This document shows positions 21,006-30,879 of a stretch of DNA of 64,000 nucleotides, one piece after another. Position numbers and translations under genes: made by a program. Every line of letters starts with the position of its first letter. Positions within the stretch are counted from its first letter, which is position 1. Where the stretch lies: positions 19,160,501 through 19,224,500 of the forward strand of contig OX419761.1 in the NCBI GenBank assembly GCA_948567375.1. The letters are read 5' to 3'. A model generated the notes under the pieces. The model was not told the origin of the DNA, ran no database searches, and saw nothing but the letters and a program-made list of their open reading frames with translations. This DNA comes from Lunularia cruciata. Its lineage: Eukaryota; Streptophyta; Marchantiopsida; Lunulariales; Lunulariaceae.

Positions 21006-21770
21006 CTGTCCCTAAAAAGCCTTCCTGACTACTCCTTCATGATCATTCCAATCCCTTTCAATTCACTTCCTTCCTGCCCACCTTCTGTCCTCTGCCCCCA
21101 AACTCCTCCTGTCATTCCCGAAAAAAAAAACCCCTTTTTCTCTCGAAACTCCTCTATCCCTTTTCAAAAAAAAACCCTACTCCTTTCTTCTCCCGAAAAT
21201 TTCTGCCACTCCTCTCAAAATCCTCTGCCAAACCCTCTCGAAATCTTTTGGCATTTTGTGAAAACCCTCAGCCCTTCTCTGTCTCCTCACTTTCTCCCAA
21301 AACCAGGTAGCAAAACCACACCCGAGACATATTATCATAAATCCCTGTTCCTTACAACAAATAAAAGAGAAAAGAAAATTTATCACACCAAAAGCCTCAA
21401 GGGTACACGTGGGCTATTTTCCCGACGACACCGCACGTATATGTCCCTGACATGGCCATCCAGAAATCACCAAGTGAACAGGCCCATGTCTCTCTAGGTC
21501 ATGCACCCCCAGTAAGGAAATGTCTCCTGGTAAGGCCTTCTGGTAACCTCTAACTGCTGACATCGGTAATAACTCCGGATACCAATAGGCCAAGTGTGCC
21601 ACATGATGAAGAGAGACTCACCTAGCAGTCTCATCTCTCTCTACATACAAGTACCTTTGTATTCGGATACCCGCCTGTAACACCGCAGCTAGTCCGGTGC
21701 TGATCCTACCAAACAACTCCAATAGGCATATCCCCTCTACTGGGTACTGCCAAGCAATGAGTGTGGTATC

Positions 21771-23075
21771 CAAAGGTGTCAAAGCAATCGCCTCTGGAGG
21801 CTCATCCTCACACTCATCCCCTGATGGTACGAAGGCTCCACTCCAAGCCTGCTGCACCAACTGATCTGCATGCTACTGCAATGCCTCCTCTGAACTCCAC
21901 AATGGAACATCCAAGGTGGATGGAACAATCCTACTTGGACTCCATAGCCGAGTGATCTCCTCTGGTACTAAAGTATCCTCTGCATGGGCGTTCCCCTCCA
22001 ACAAGTCACCAAGCCAAGTAACTGCACCGCTGAAAGCTAAAACTGATGCTGCCATGGTCCCGGACTGTAGTGAGCCAAGACTGCCACTATTGAAGCGTAC
22101 TGGTAGGCGACATACCCGTCCCTCACCAGACTGCCAACCAGGTCTATAAGAGGCTGTCTCCTCCCAATAGTCAATGTTGAAACCCATAGGGTATAACACT
22201 ACTCCCCCAACTAGCACATCATATGACTCAGCTATCGTCGCAATAGCCTGAGCTCTCACCACCGAGCTATCAGTCGGATGACCAGGCTAAACCTAGACAA
22301 CAAGCTCTCCACGTGTGATGTACTGTGTCGAACCACCACCAAGAGATGTTTGGATCTGAAATGGACACCTCTCCACATCGGTCTTCTGTAACTCCAGACC
22401 AACAACTACAGCCTTCCCCAACATAAGAGGATGCGCACCAGAGTCTAACAAGACTCTCTGTGGTGTATAGACCTTCCCTGAAGGTCCCACCAAACGAAAG
22501 ATCCCCCTCTGGTTATCCAATAGGACAACACCAGGTGTGAACCGCGCTCTCTCAAAGGCCGGTCTAGCTGGCAACTCCTCCAGTCTAGCCGTTGCTGCCT
22601 GCCATAAACCACTGGTCGCTGAACGGATCCCATGCTCCTCAACCAAGTCAGCTCCACTACCAACCACCTCTGCTCTAGTAGTAGGAACTGCACCATCCCT
22701 ACTCTCACACAACGTGGCAGCCAACCGGAACACTAGGGCTGGGTCAACTCCCAATGTAAACATGTCACTGGCTGAAAATAAAGGATGCCGCATAATCAGC
22801 TGAGCCGCCCCCAACATCATGCTAGACTCAATCTGTGTAGTAGCAGGTGGCTGACTAGCAGGTAGTCCATCATGTACTCCATCACCACCTACCACACCTG
22901 CACTGGGACGTCTAGGAACCATGGATGTCGTCTGCAATGCCTCAAATAGCGTGAAAGACTGGGGAAGTCTGACCTGTCTCCCAACCTCTCCTCTCTGTGG
23001 GTCCAACTCCACTGATGCTCCTCTAGGCTCTGGAGCACGTACTGCACTCCTAGTCACTGCTGCAGATGCATCCAC
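21771..23075 (-). pseudogene. Element 3: protease and linker to the methyltransferase
   Basis: The segment 23075-22293 ends with the retropepsin active site RVLLDSGAHPLMLGK. The frame passes two TAG codons (22293 and 22287 as lower coordinates) and continues YDVLVGGVVLYPMGFNIDYW, the second half of the protease, in place of the usual ILG motif. The linker beyond 22060 (EGNAHAEDTLVPEEIT..., PPEAIALTPLDTTL) leads to motif I of the methyltransferase, with a TAG at 21873-21875. All stops could derive from CAG. The protease cleaves the polyprotein. Confidence 0.8.
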
Positions 23076-23608
23076 CTATGCTGCTCCACACATGAAGTCC
23101 AAAGCATCTCTATCACCAGCATATGAGGTGGAAGCCTCAGCACCCGAATCTGATCTCCTCTGAGCAATAGCTATACTAGCCAATCTCTGCTCCAACTGCT
23201 CAATCCGAGTAGCCATAGCTGTGTCAGAAGTAAGGGCAGGTACTGCACCCCTACTAGGTGTAGATCCTCTACCACCACCTCTACCACCTCGTCCTCCATG
23301 AACTGGAGCTCCTCTACTACCTGCCATAGCAGCCCTACCACTCCGTAACTCTGGGTGTAGGTCAAAACACCGGTCACTAGTGTGACCAAATCTGTGGCAA
23401 TGCTCACACTGCCTCTGTGCTGGCTGTGATGCACCAGAGGTATCAGGTCCGCTGCCCTGAGTACACTCTCTCCTATGGTGAGGTCCACCACAAGTCCAAC
23501 AAGCAACACCACCACTCACTGGCTGCTACTGACCCGAAAATGAGGGTAAGGGTCTAACTCCACTAGGCCCTCTACTCGCTCTATGGATCTGGGCTGTCCA
23601 CCCTGTCC
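23076..23608 (-). pseudogene. Element 3: nucleocapsid with two zinc knuckles
   Basis: The open stretch 23519-23076 has two CCHC motifs: CWTCGGPHHRREC (C-x2-C-x3-H-x4-C) and CEHCHRFGHTSDRC (canonical C-x2-C-x4-H-x4-C). A Gly/Arg-rich segment (about residues 73-86) and a coiled-coil-like piece (ATRIEQLEQRLASIAIAQRR) follow. A TAG precedes at about 23522, in the frame giving VRPLPSFSGQ then QPVSGG. A one-base shift in a T run near 23605 separates it from the capsid frame. It packages RNA. Confidence 0.85.
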
Positions 23609-24733
23609 TCAAAAACCAACTGGGCGTGGTGCACTCTGCTGCACTCTAGAAGAAGTCACAACCGTGGATGAGGTCTCTCTACCAAATCCAGCTGTCACCA
23701 CTCTCTCCTCCACCATGTTGAGCTCAATACGCTCAGCCAAACCAAAGACTACTGCCAAAGTGGGCGAAGTAGCCTGCAACAACGTAGCATCACGAACTCT
23801 ACGTCGCAACTCCTTGTCCAGTATCCCATACCAAAACTGGACTGCTTGGGCCTCAGTAACTCCCTGAGTGAAACTGATTAGCCGCCTCATGCGAGTATAT
23901 GCCTCGCATAGGCTCTCTCCAGCCTTCCGCTGGAACTCCTGCAAGCTCCTCAGCTTGTCAGTCCGCACTCCCTAGTAGTTCTGCCTCAAACATAGGAAGA
24001 ACTCAACCATGGGGTTAAACCCCAATACCACACCACCTCCTATAGCGGTACCTCCACTCGTAGTAGCACTATCTCCAGCTAGTGCACCTCCACTAGCTCC
24101 ACCCACACTACTTGAGCTAGAACTCGTAGGTACAGCCGATCTACTCCTGGCCACCGAGCCTGAAGTGATGGAGACATAGTGTGGAGACCAATACTGTCTC
24201 CATAACTCAATCTCTTCCAAATGAGCTCTCCTGAACTCATGGTAATCATCCATCGGTGGACCCTCTAAGTGCTGAAACAACCCCTTCCATGCCATGAAGG
24301 GTGTGAACAAAGTCGGGTTCCGCATCTGCTGCAGATCACACCAACTATCGAACTCCTGGATGAAGTCATCCAACTCAATGGTACCCACTGTACCAGAGTA
24401 ACGCCTAGGGCCTTTGGAGGCCCCATAAATCTCGTCCATGTCCCACAACAACGGTGCGGACACACCAAGTGCACTCTCAACTGAATCAACTCCTGTGTCA
24501 AACTCCAACTCAGAGTCAATCTCCTCCTTCACTGGGACCTGAGATACAGGCTGATACCAAGCACCACTCTGAGTAAACCCAATGCGTACTGCAGGGCTAA
24601 CTCCTCTGGAATCTCCAAAGAACTCCGTCGTGACCACGTAACTGCAACAGCAAACCCGAACCACCAATTGCAACCGCAAGTCGCAACCGCAAGTACCCCA
24701 CCAAGTGCCAACACCACCGCGTGCCAACACCAA
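23609..24733 (-). pseudogene. Element 3: Gag capsid region
   Basis: The frame from 24733 runs through LDDFIQEFDSWCDLQQM, FTPFMAWKGLFQHLEGPPMDDY and, after a TAG at 23972-23974, GVRTDKLRSLQEFQRKAGES, YTRMRRLISFTQGVTEAQAV and QFWYGILDKELRRRVRDATLL. This pattern matches the Retrotrans_gag capsid domain. The real start is uncertain. An acidic segment precedes the capsid. Confidence 0.8.
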
Positions 24734-25974
24734 CTAAACACCACCCACTAATGTAACTCTAATCGAGATAACTACACTAGGGGAAAGGCAACCTGTAACC
24801 TGCCATCATAACACGCACTCTCACGGTCTACATGTCATCACTTCCTGCCTCACCGGAGAGAAACAAAGGTAGTCTGACTGGTCATCACTCCAGCCTCACC
24901 ACCGAGAGCACACCAGAGCACCAACGCTCAAAAGTCAGGGCACCTCACACAAACAAGAAGCAGAGAATGGAGGGGATCCAATCACAAGAAATCTAAATAA
25001 AAACCCTCCATCTCATAACACAACACGGGACTGACTCTACCACCATTTGGCATTTGACATAAGAGTAGTTCGTATCTAAGTCCTAAGCTACCAGGATCAC
25101 CAAGAATGGGATCAAACTACCTCTCCTAGCCAAAGCTACATGTGTATAGATAACAGTGGCGCAGTCACTAAGACAACAAGTGAGGGTGGACCAGTTGGCT
25201 AGGGCACCAGTCTAGGAACAAGAGATCTAGGGGTCAAACCCTGTTGCGCACAATCTAGCAAGAAAGGCAGATTTTCCCAACCAATGACCAAGATCTACAC
25301 TAAACTAGCTAGCCTCACGCCAGCAAGCTGGCTTGCTGGCCCTTCTAGGCCTTCGTAGCCTCTCATAGCCCAGAGCCCTATGCCTCAAAACGCCAAAATT
25401 CAGCCAAATGAGGCCTTTCTTGTTGCCACTTCAAACCTCCTCCAAAATTGGCGAAACTTCTCCAAATCTGCGAAACTCTTCCAAACTAGCGAAACTTCTC
25501 CAAATCTGGCCAAACAGCGAAACTCCTCCAATTCTGGCCCAAAATCTGACGTAAATCTCACATAAAATCTGACATAAACCCTAAAGATGGATGTCCGCCA
25601 AATCCCCCGCTAACTTTCCACTCGAGACAAATTGACAAAACGGGTTTTTCCAAATCACAATTTCATGAGAAGAGCTTTCCAACTCCACCTTCAATTTCAC
25701 TTTCTGAGCCCAACTCACAGCAAATTGGTCCTGCCTTCACCTCTTGACCTCAAAATCACAACACTGCTCAAAAATTGCTCCTTCTTTGCTCGAAATTTGG
25801 CCAGCGCTTCCGCACACCGTCCGCCTAACTGCCAAATTTGCATCAACTACACGAGCTTCTGCACACTAGGGAAACACAGAACCTGAATCGAGCTACCACG
25901 ATCCACCGAGCTTGGAGATACCACCAACACTCAACGTTCCTGCACCCGATTTCCCCCTGACTTCACTTCTCTGA
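24734..25974 (-). other. Element 3: 5' leader
   Basis: About 1.2 kb lie between the LTR edge (25975) and the capsid frame with no conserved coding. It contains a tRNA-like segment (25182-25251), a GC-rich palindrome (gccagcaagctggcttgctggc without the final two, about 25319-25340) and a cluster of gcgaaactcctcc-like short repeats at 25447-25530. No perfect primer binding site follows the LTR; minus-sense bases after it read TCAGAGAAG. Confidence 0.6.
25182..25251 (+). other. tRNA-like segment with degenerate Pol III boxes A and B
   Basis: Box A-like TGGACCAGTTGG (25188-25199, one change from TRGYNNARNNGG) and box B-like GGGTCAAACCC (25231-25241, two changes from GGTTCGANNCC) are spaced as in a tRNA. 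The block resembles a tRNA-derived SINE head rather than a working tRNA. No cloverleaf was computed. Confidence 0.4.
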
Positions 25975-26424
25975 TGTAATCAGATTGCTTAACACTTTCA
26001 ACTCAACTCAACTCAGATCAATACTTGATCTGTCACTCTATAAACTGCCAACAACTGGGCACTGATTACAGTCAAGCCACACCCACTCAAGCATAGAGAA
26101 TCCAGGTGATGCTCGCCGGCCTCTGTCCACCATAGCCAGGAACTCGAAGGCTCAACATCAGAGAAGTGAGCTCTCTAGAGCTCACTTTGAAACTATACCC
26201 TCTGGACTCGAGCTAGCCCTGAAACCCTAACGGTCCCGCTGACGGCACACTCGACGATGCAAACGGTGCAAAGTGACGGTGGGCCCCACCGTGAAGTCAG
26301 TACCCCAAACACAAAATCTAACCGTCGGAAAGTAGTCCCTGAGAAACTGCTAGAATAACTCTAACTACCATCACTAGAACTCCAGTGTTCGAGCATCTAG
26401 ATGCGGAACTACAAATGGCATGAC
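25975..26424 (-). repeat. Element 3: 5' LTR, module A only
   Basis: It matches 14493-14941 closely. In the minus sense it ends CTGATTACA at 25975. Unlike the 3' side, module B is absent at its start: at 26424 the sequence turns directly into module A of the opposite-strand element 1. Confidence 0.75.
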
Positions 26425-26937
26425 ATTTGCTCAAACACTAGAGTGGTAGTGTTCATAGTCATAAGTATTTTGGTAGTTAATTATGGACTACTTGTTGATG
26501 GTCTGATTTCATGTTAGGGCTACTGATCACATGGTGGTACCCACCATCACTTGCATTTTTTGCACCATCAACGGTGTCGTTAGGGCTTGAGACCTATATT
26601 AAGGAGAGGGGTGTGCCTTCAAAGTATAGCTCCAGAGAGCTCACTCTCTAATGTTGAGCCTTTAAGCTCTTGGCTATAGTGGAAAAAGGCTTATGAGTGC
26701 TACTTGGAGTCTCTTAGCTAGAGTGTGTATGGTTTGATTGTAATCAATGTCCAATTGTGGCAAATTGTTGAGTGAAGGACTGAATACCTACCTGATTTGA
26801 GTGTGATTCGAGTTGAAGAACAAATTGATTATTGTAGCACTTTAGAGTTCATGTATGACTTATGCGTGAGTTGTACTTCTATAGTATATGATGTTGAAAG
26901 TGATGTACATTGTGTAGCAATCTATATACACACAACA
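26425..26937 (+). repeat. Element 1: remainder of the 3' LTR (module A then B)
   Basis: Module A resumes with gctcaaacactag, includes a TATA-like tatattaa near 26593, and ends attgatta at about 26831. Module B follows (26833-26937, from tgtagcactttagag to cacaaca). LINE sequence begins immediately after. Confidence 0.75.
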
Positions 26938-27376
26938 AGCGGTCTATATAACACGATGTCCTTTTGGAGGATAGAAGATAGCTACTCATGATGCCATAAG
27001 GGATATAGTGTTTGCTTTGGCATGAGAGAATGGATACCTTGCTTGGAGGGAGCATTTGTATGCTTTGTAAATGACATATGTCAAAGTAAACTTATACTTG
27101 GTTTGAGATGACCAGGTGATAGTATCATATTTTATGGTTATAGACTCTATGCATGATGCAATTTTGGAAGGAGTGCAATAGGTGTTAGGTGCAATAGGGA
27201 AAATTTATCCCAATTTAGAGATATTTATCCCAATTTATCCCTACCATATTTTAGGTGCAATAGGGCAAATTTCTCGTATCGATGTTATTGGGATTTTACC
27301 TCTTTTGTCCCTTGTAAGGCTTGATGGGGTCTTCCCATCCTTTGTGTTAGTGTTTGCTACGCAGTTACCTTTCCTG
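26938..27376 (+). mobile_element. LINE copy with internal deletion
   Basis: The left part matches the endonuclease region of the long LINE (tccttttggaggat, gcttggagggagcatttgta). At about 27180 it jumps to the 3' end (ttaggtgcaatagg), which is present twice, then the tail ggcttgatggggtcttccca. Frames are broken. Confidence 0.75.
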
Positions 27377-27589
27377 TTCCGAGGAAATCATATAATGGTA
27401 CATGCTTGTTATGTTAGATATAACACGATAGCAATAGAAAGCCTTGGTGAGCGCGCTACTTCACATGCATAGAGAATGTGATGCACTTACGCTTTTACGT
27501 TACTATACGTGACCAGTGGATGTTCTCAGAAGTAAGTCAACATTAATAGAAAAACAAGATGGATGTGAAGGGCCATCAAGTTGCACAAG

Positions 27590-28216
27590 TGGATACTTGG
27601 CTTGGAGAGAGCATTTGTATGCTTTGCAGACAACACGTGTCAGGGCAGACTTATACTTGGTCCGAGATGATCAGGTGACAGTAGCGGATGTTGTGGTTCC
27701 GGACCCTACACGGAATACAGTTTTGGAGGGAGTGATTACCCATCTCCCTGGATGGGCGGCAAGTGCAGCAGCAGGTCGCAAGATCTCCAAGTATAGGGGC
27801 ATGCAGCGAGGTCACCTCTTTGTTCCTCTAGCCTTGGAGTTATATGGAACAATGGACACGGCATTTGACACATTTGTCAAGGAGTGCATAAGAGCTTATC
27901 ATGTTAGGCGTCAAGGGGTACCACTCTCACTTTCATACTTTGTAGCATATTTTAGACAGCGTGTGTCCATTGTTTTACAGAGGGCAGTGACTGGTGCAAT
28001 CCATAGGAGAGCAATCACATTAGGTCATGTTTCTTCGGATGCTTTAGTTGTGTGTAGACCGGACTACTTGCATAGCTCGGATATCTTAGGTGCAGTAGAG
28101 CAGATTTCTCATATAGACTCTATTGGGGCTTAGCCCCATGTTATCTTTTTTGTCTCTCCCTTGTACGGCTTGATGGGGTCTTCCCATCCTTAGTTTTTCC
28201 TATGCGGTCGCCTTTT
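27590..28216 (+). mobile_element. 5'-truncated LINE copy with intact restriction-like endonuclease frame
   Basis: A 627-bp insertion flanked by tcaagttgcacaag (27576-27589) and tcaagtcgcacaag (28217-28230), 13 of 14 matching. The frame from 27590 to 28133 is open: SGYLAWREHLYALQ, then RADLYLVRDDQVTVADVVVP (R-x-D-x12-D, like the R/KPD-x12-14-D/E core of restriction-like LINE nucleases), AASAAAGRKISKYRG and GHLFVPLALELYGT. It ends TAG within ggggcttag. The 3' UTR is about 83 bases with a hairpin and no poly(A). The nuclease nicks target DNA to prime reverse transcription. It is the best preserved nuclease copy here. Confidence 0.85.
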
Positions 28217-28230
28217 TCAAGTCGCACAAG

Positions 28231-29110
28231 ACATAAAACTTAAAAGTAGATGTTCTTAAAAAGGAACTTCAGATGAAATGACTTTGAGCTTCCAGTACGT
28301 TCGGTGTAAGACTCCGAGTTTCAAAGACACCCACAATAACTGGTCATGAAGTTGATTCCAAGTTTTCGGAGAAATCACAAATCGTGATACACACGAACGC
28401 AAAATGCTCTTTTGAAGATTCTCACTCGTTCGGATGTGCTACAGCGCAAGTCTTAAAAGGCGTTGAACATCTCATTCGAATTTCGCAATATGGAGCTGGA
28501 AATTGCGGGATTTCGGAAAAGCAAACTTCGTATATTCTCTTGAAATCTATACTCGAGACTAAACAGTAACGGTGCATTGCTACGCGTGACGAATAGAAGT
28601 ATTTTCTAGAGAAATTAGGGACTGCTCTGTAACGCTACAATAGTACGAGTGATGAACAGAAGTTTATTGTAAAGACAACGATCTACCTAACATGAGATTC
28701 GCGGTATAACATCTTGACTTTCTTGAACTGCGGCAGAACTGACTTCCAACTCATCACAGCTTTGCATCCCAGCTTCGAACCTAACTGCTCCGATCCGGGC
28801 ACAAGTTCCTTCCATGAGATTCCAAAGAGATTTTAATACCTACAAGCGGTGGAGCAGTTCATCGATCTTGAATTAATTTGAGACTTTGACCTGCATTTCA
28901 ACACACCGCGAGTCAGTCAACGAAGACAGCGTGCCATATAGTCAAGAAATGCTCACTGAAATTTCGCGCGGAGGACATGCTATGCACGATATGCAGTGGA
29001 AATGCATACTCTACGTAATGAGTTTGGATGACAAGGAAACTATGCACCTCAATAACGTCGTGTGGTAATTAATTAAAGTTTGTATAGCATAGTTCATCCA
29101 TCATAGGAAG
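28231..29110. other. AT-rich interval without recognisable gene
   Basis: Only short open stretches of up to about 60 codons with no family resemblance. Confidence 0.5.
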
Positions 29111-29700
29111 ATTTCTCAATCCGATACTGTTGAAATTTAACTTTATTTTACCGTTATATCTTGTCCTTGTCCGGCTTGACGGATCTTCTTATCCTTCTTG
29201 TTATACCACGTTGTCTCCTTCATGTTATACCACGTTATACTTCTTGTTATATCACGTTATACTTCTCATCATTCATGTTATTACCACGTTGTTAACAAAA
29301 AGAAAAGGAGTGTTCTTTTTGTTAAAGTGAAGCTTAGCTCCACTTTACCTCATATGTTTTATCCTTTTACGCTTTGATAGGGTCTTCCCTTCCTTCCTGT
29401 TATCCTGCGCAGTCGCCTTTCCTCATGTTAAAGTGTTAAAGTGTGTTTTATCGTGCATAGACATGAAGCTACAGAGCTTAGCCTCGTGTTGCCTTGGCCT
29501 TCTGGGTCATTCTTTCTCGTGTTCGTACCACTTGAAGTTTCTCCACTCTGATATCCTTCTTGTTATCCCTATACGCTCGCTTTTCCTCAAGTTAAAGTGT
29601 GTTTATCGTGCGTAAACATTAAGCTACATTGCGTAGCCTCGTGTGACGTGGCCTTCTGGGTTATTCTTATGGTGTTCGTACCACTTGAAGGTCTCTCCAC
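29111..29700 (+). repeat. Cluster of degenerate LINE tails and short tandem duplications
   Basis: Tail-like pieces occur at about 29140-29200 (ccggcttgacggatcttctt), 29330-29425 (gctttgatagggtcttccct then cgcagtcgcc) and 29555-29590. A 20-22 bp unit (cttgttataccacgttatac) repeats about four times at 29199-29297. A block of about 120 bp (gttaaagtgtgttttatcgt ... gtaccacttgaag) occurs twice, at about 29430-29545 and 29590-29695. Confidence 0.65.
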
Positions 29701-29939
29701 TTGATGTGATCCTGTAAGTTTATAGGAGTCAACGGACGGATGACTCGAAGTTCGAAAGGCAAGTTCAGGATCACCGTACTACTTCTTGTTCTGAAGGTAT
29801 GGACTTCTCAATCTGATATTATTTACAAAATAGAAGGAGAAAAAAGGCGATCGCGTTGAGAACAGGGATGATGGGAAGACCCCATCAACCCATACAAAGG
29901 AGAGATGAAAAAGGTAAAATGGGGCTAGGCCCAATAGAG

Positions 29940-30615
29940 TCTATATGAGAAATCTGCACTACTACACCTAAGATAGTCAAGCTATGCAGGTTGTATGGTC
30001 TATAAACAACTTGAGCATCCAAAGAAACATCACCTTGTGTGATTGCTCTCCTACGGATTACACCAACCACTGTCCTGTGTAGAGCAATAGACACATCTTG
30101 CCTAAAATATGCTACAAAGTATGAGAATGGTACCTCTTGGCACCTAACATGATAAGCTCTTGTGTACTCCCTGACAAATGTGTCGAATGCCATGTCCATC
30201 GCTCCATATAACTCCAAGGCTAGAGGGACAAAGAGGTGACCTTGCTGCATGCCCCTATGCTTGGAGACCTTGCGAGCTGTTGCTGCACTTGCCGCCCATC
30301 CAAGGGGATGGGTAATCACTCCCTCCACAACTACATCACGTGTAGGATTTGTAACCACAACATCCGCTACTATCACTTGATCATCTTGGACCAAGTATAA
30401 ATCTGCCCTGACACGTGTTGTCTATAGCATATGAATCTCCCTCCAAGCCAAGTATCCACTCTCTTGTGCCATAGCAAACAATATGTCCCTAATAGCATCA
30501 TGAGTAGCTATCTTTTGTCCTCCAAAAGGACAATGTGTCCTATAGACCACTGCTTCATCTAATGTAGAACTATACTCACAAGTGAGTAATGAAGATGCAA
30601 ATGAGTGGACCAAAC
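29940..30615 (-). pseudogene. Long LINE: zinc motif and restriction-like endonuclease
   Basis: The segment 30613-30422 has YRTHCPFGGQKIATHDAIRD, the Cys-His region in front of restriction-like nucleases of R2/NeSL-type LINEs. The segment 30394-29885 continues RADLYLVQDDQVIVADVVVT (R-x-D-x12-D), ARKVSKHRG and GHLFVPLALELYGA. One stop lies between the parts. The nuclease-like signature is weakened only at the Tyr of the KxxKY motif (His here). Confidence 0.78.
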
Positions 30616-30879
30616 CTAGGCAAACCTGATTGTTGTAGAGAAAGTAGTCTGTGCGAGTCAGAATGCCCTAATGCATGATCAAGCTAGGATCCAAGACCCT
30701 ACACCCTTGCCGGAGCAAGAGCAAAGATGTGCTCTAGTAGCCTGAGGAATGGATGAGTCAACTAAGAGAGAATGTAGCGTACGCTCATACTGTTGCTCCA
30801 TCAAAGAAGACTGTAAACCTCTAGCCCAATCTGATGATAATGAAGCAAAACATGGAAAGTCCTCTTTTGCCTGTAGGGA

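Larger units (their letters stand above)
19115..21430. mobile_element. 2316-bp insertion in the methyltransferase, probably a large solo LTR
   Basis: The ends are tgtcgtggggaa (19115-19126) and the inverse of tgtcgtcgggaa (21419-21430), 11 of 12 matching, starting TG and ending CA. The 4-bp host sequence ccgc is duplicated at 19111-19114 and 21431-21434. Removing one copy rejoins the methyltransferase in frame. No coding domain is seen: the interior is minisatellite. TG...CA ends and a 4-bp duplication fit an LTR retrotransposon reduced to a solo LTR. A non-autonomous DNA element is the alternative. Confidence 0.75.
18440..21770 (-). pseudogene. Element 3: DNA cytosine-5 methyltransferase domain (DNMT3/DRM-like), split by an insertion
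   Basis: Part 1 (about 21770-21431): motif I LLELFGRISTGLAAVLQAG (normally F-G-G; Gly changed to Arg), motif II YLYVERDETAR, motif IV SGWPCQGH with the catalytic Cys codon at 21450-21452. Part 2 (19114 to about 18440): SGVFWEMLRIL, motif VI LLENVPLMSD, motif VIII region DAARVGSRAHHLCLWWTNL (aligns with the AKEVSAAHRARYFWGNL type), and ERERAMGFRTG...RRQVLGQAM as motifs IX-X. Motif order is that of DNMT3/DRM. It transfers methyl groups from S-adenosylmethionine to cytosine. Stops at 21618-21620, 18761-18763 and the insertion make it inactive. Capture of such enzymes by retrotransposons is known in Klebsormidium and Symbiodinium (recalled). Confidence 0.9.
14385..26424 (-). mobile_element. Element 3: Ty3/gypsy retrotransposon encoding a DNA methyltransferase and a PHD finger
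   Basis: About 12.0 kb, minus strand. Order in its own sense: LTR module A (26424-25975), leader (25974-about 24734), capsid, zinc knuckles, protease, DNMT3/DRM-like methyltransferase, RT, RNase H, integrase, integrase tail with PHD finger (to 15218), 3' UTR, polypurine tract, LTR modules B-A-B. From 23519 to 15218 a single reading frame is kept apart from nonsense codons, one in-frame RT deletion and one later insertion. It is not autonomous now. Confidence 0.88.

Noticed and set aside
19608-21497. Long open frames (up to 383 codons) on both strands
   Set aside because: They arise from minisatellites whose unit lengths allow open frames; the translations are repeats without domains and occur on both strands.
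15563-23078. Alternative genetic code with UAG as glutamine
   Set aside because: TGA stops from CGA and many CGN to TGN changes occur alongside, so general C-to-T decay explains the pattern better; the terminal stop and LINE stops do not demand a new code.
25222-25251. Genuine tRNA gene
   Set aside because: Box B has two mismatches, no convincing acceptor stem is visible, and it lies inside a retrotransposon leader.
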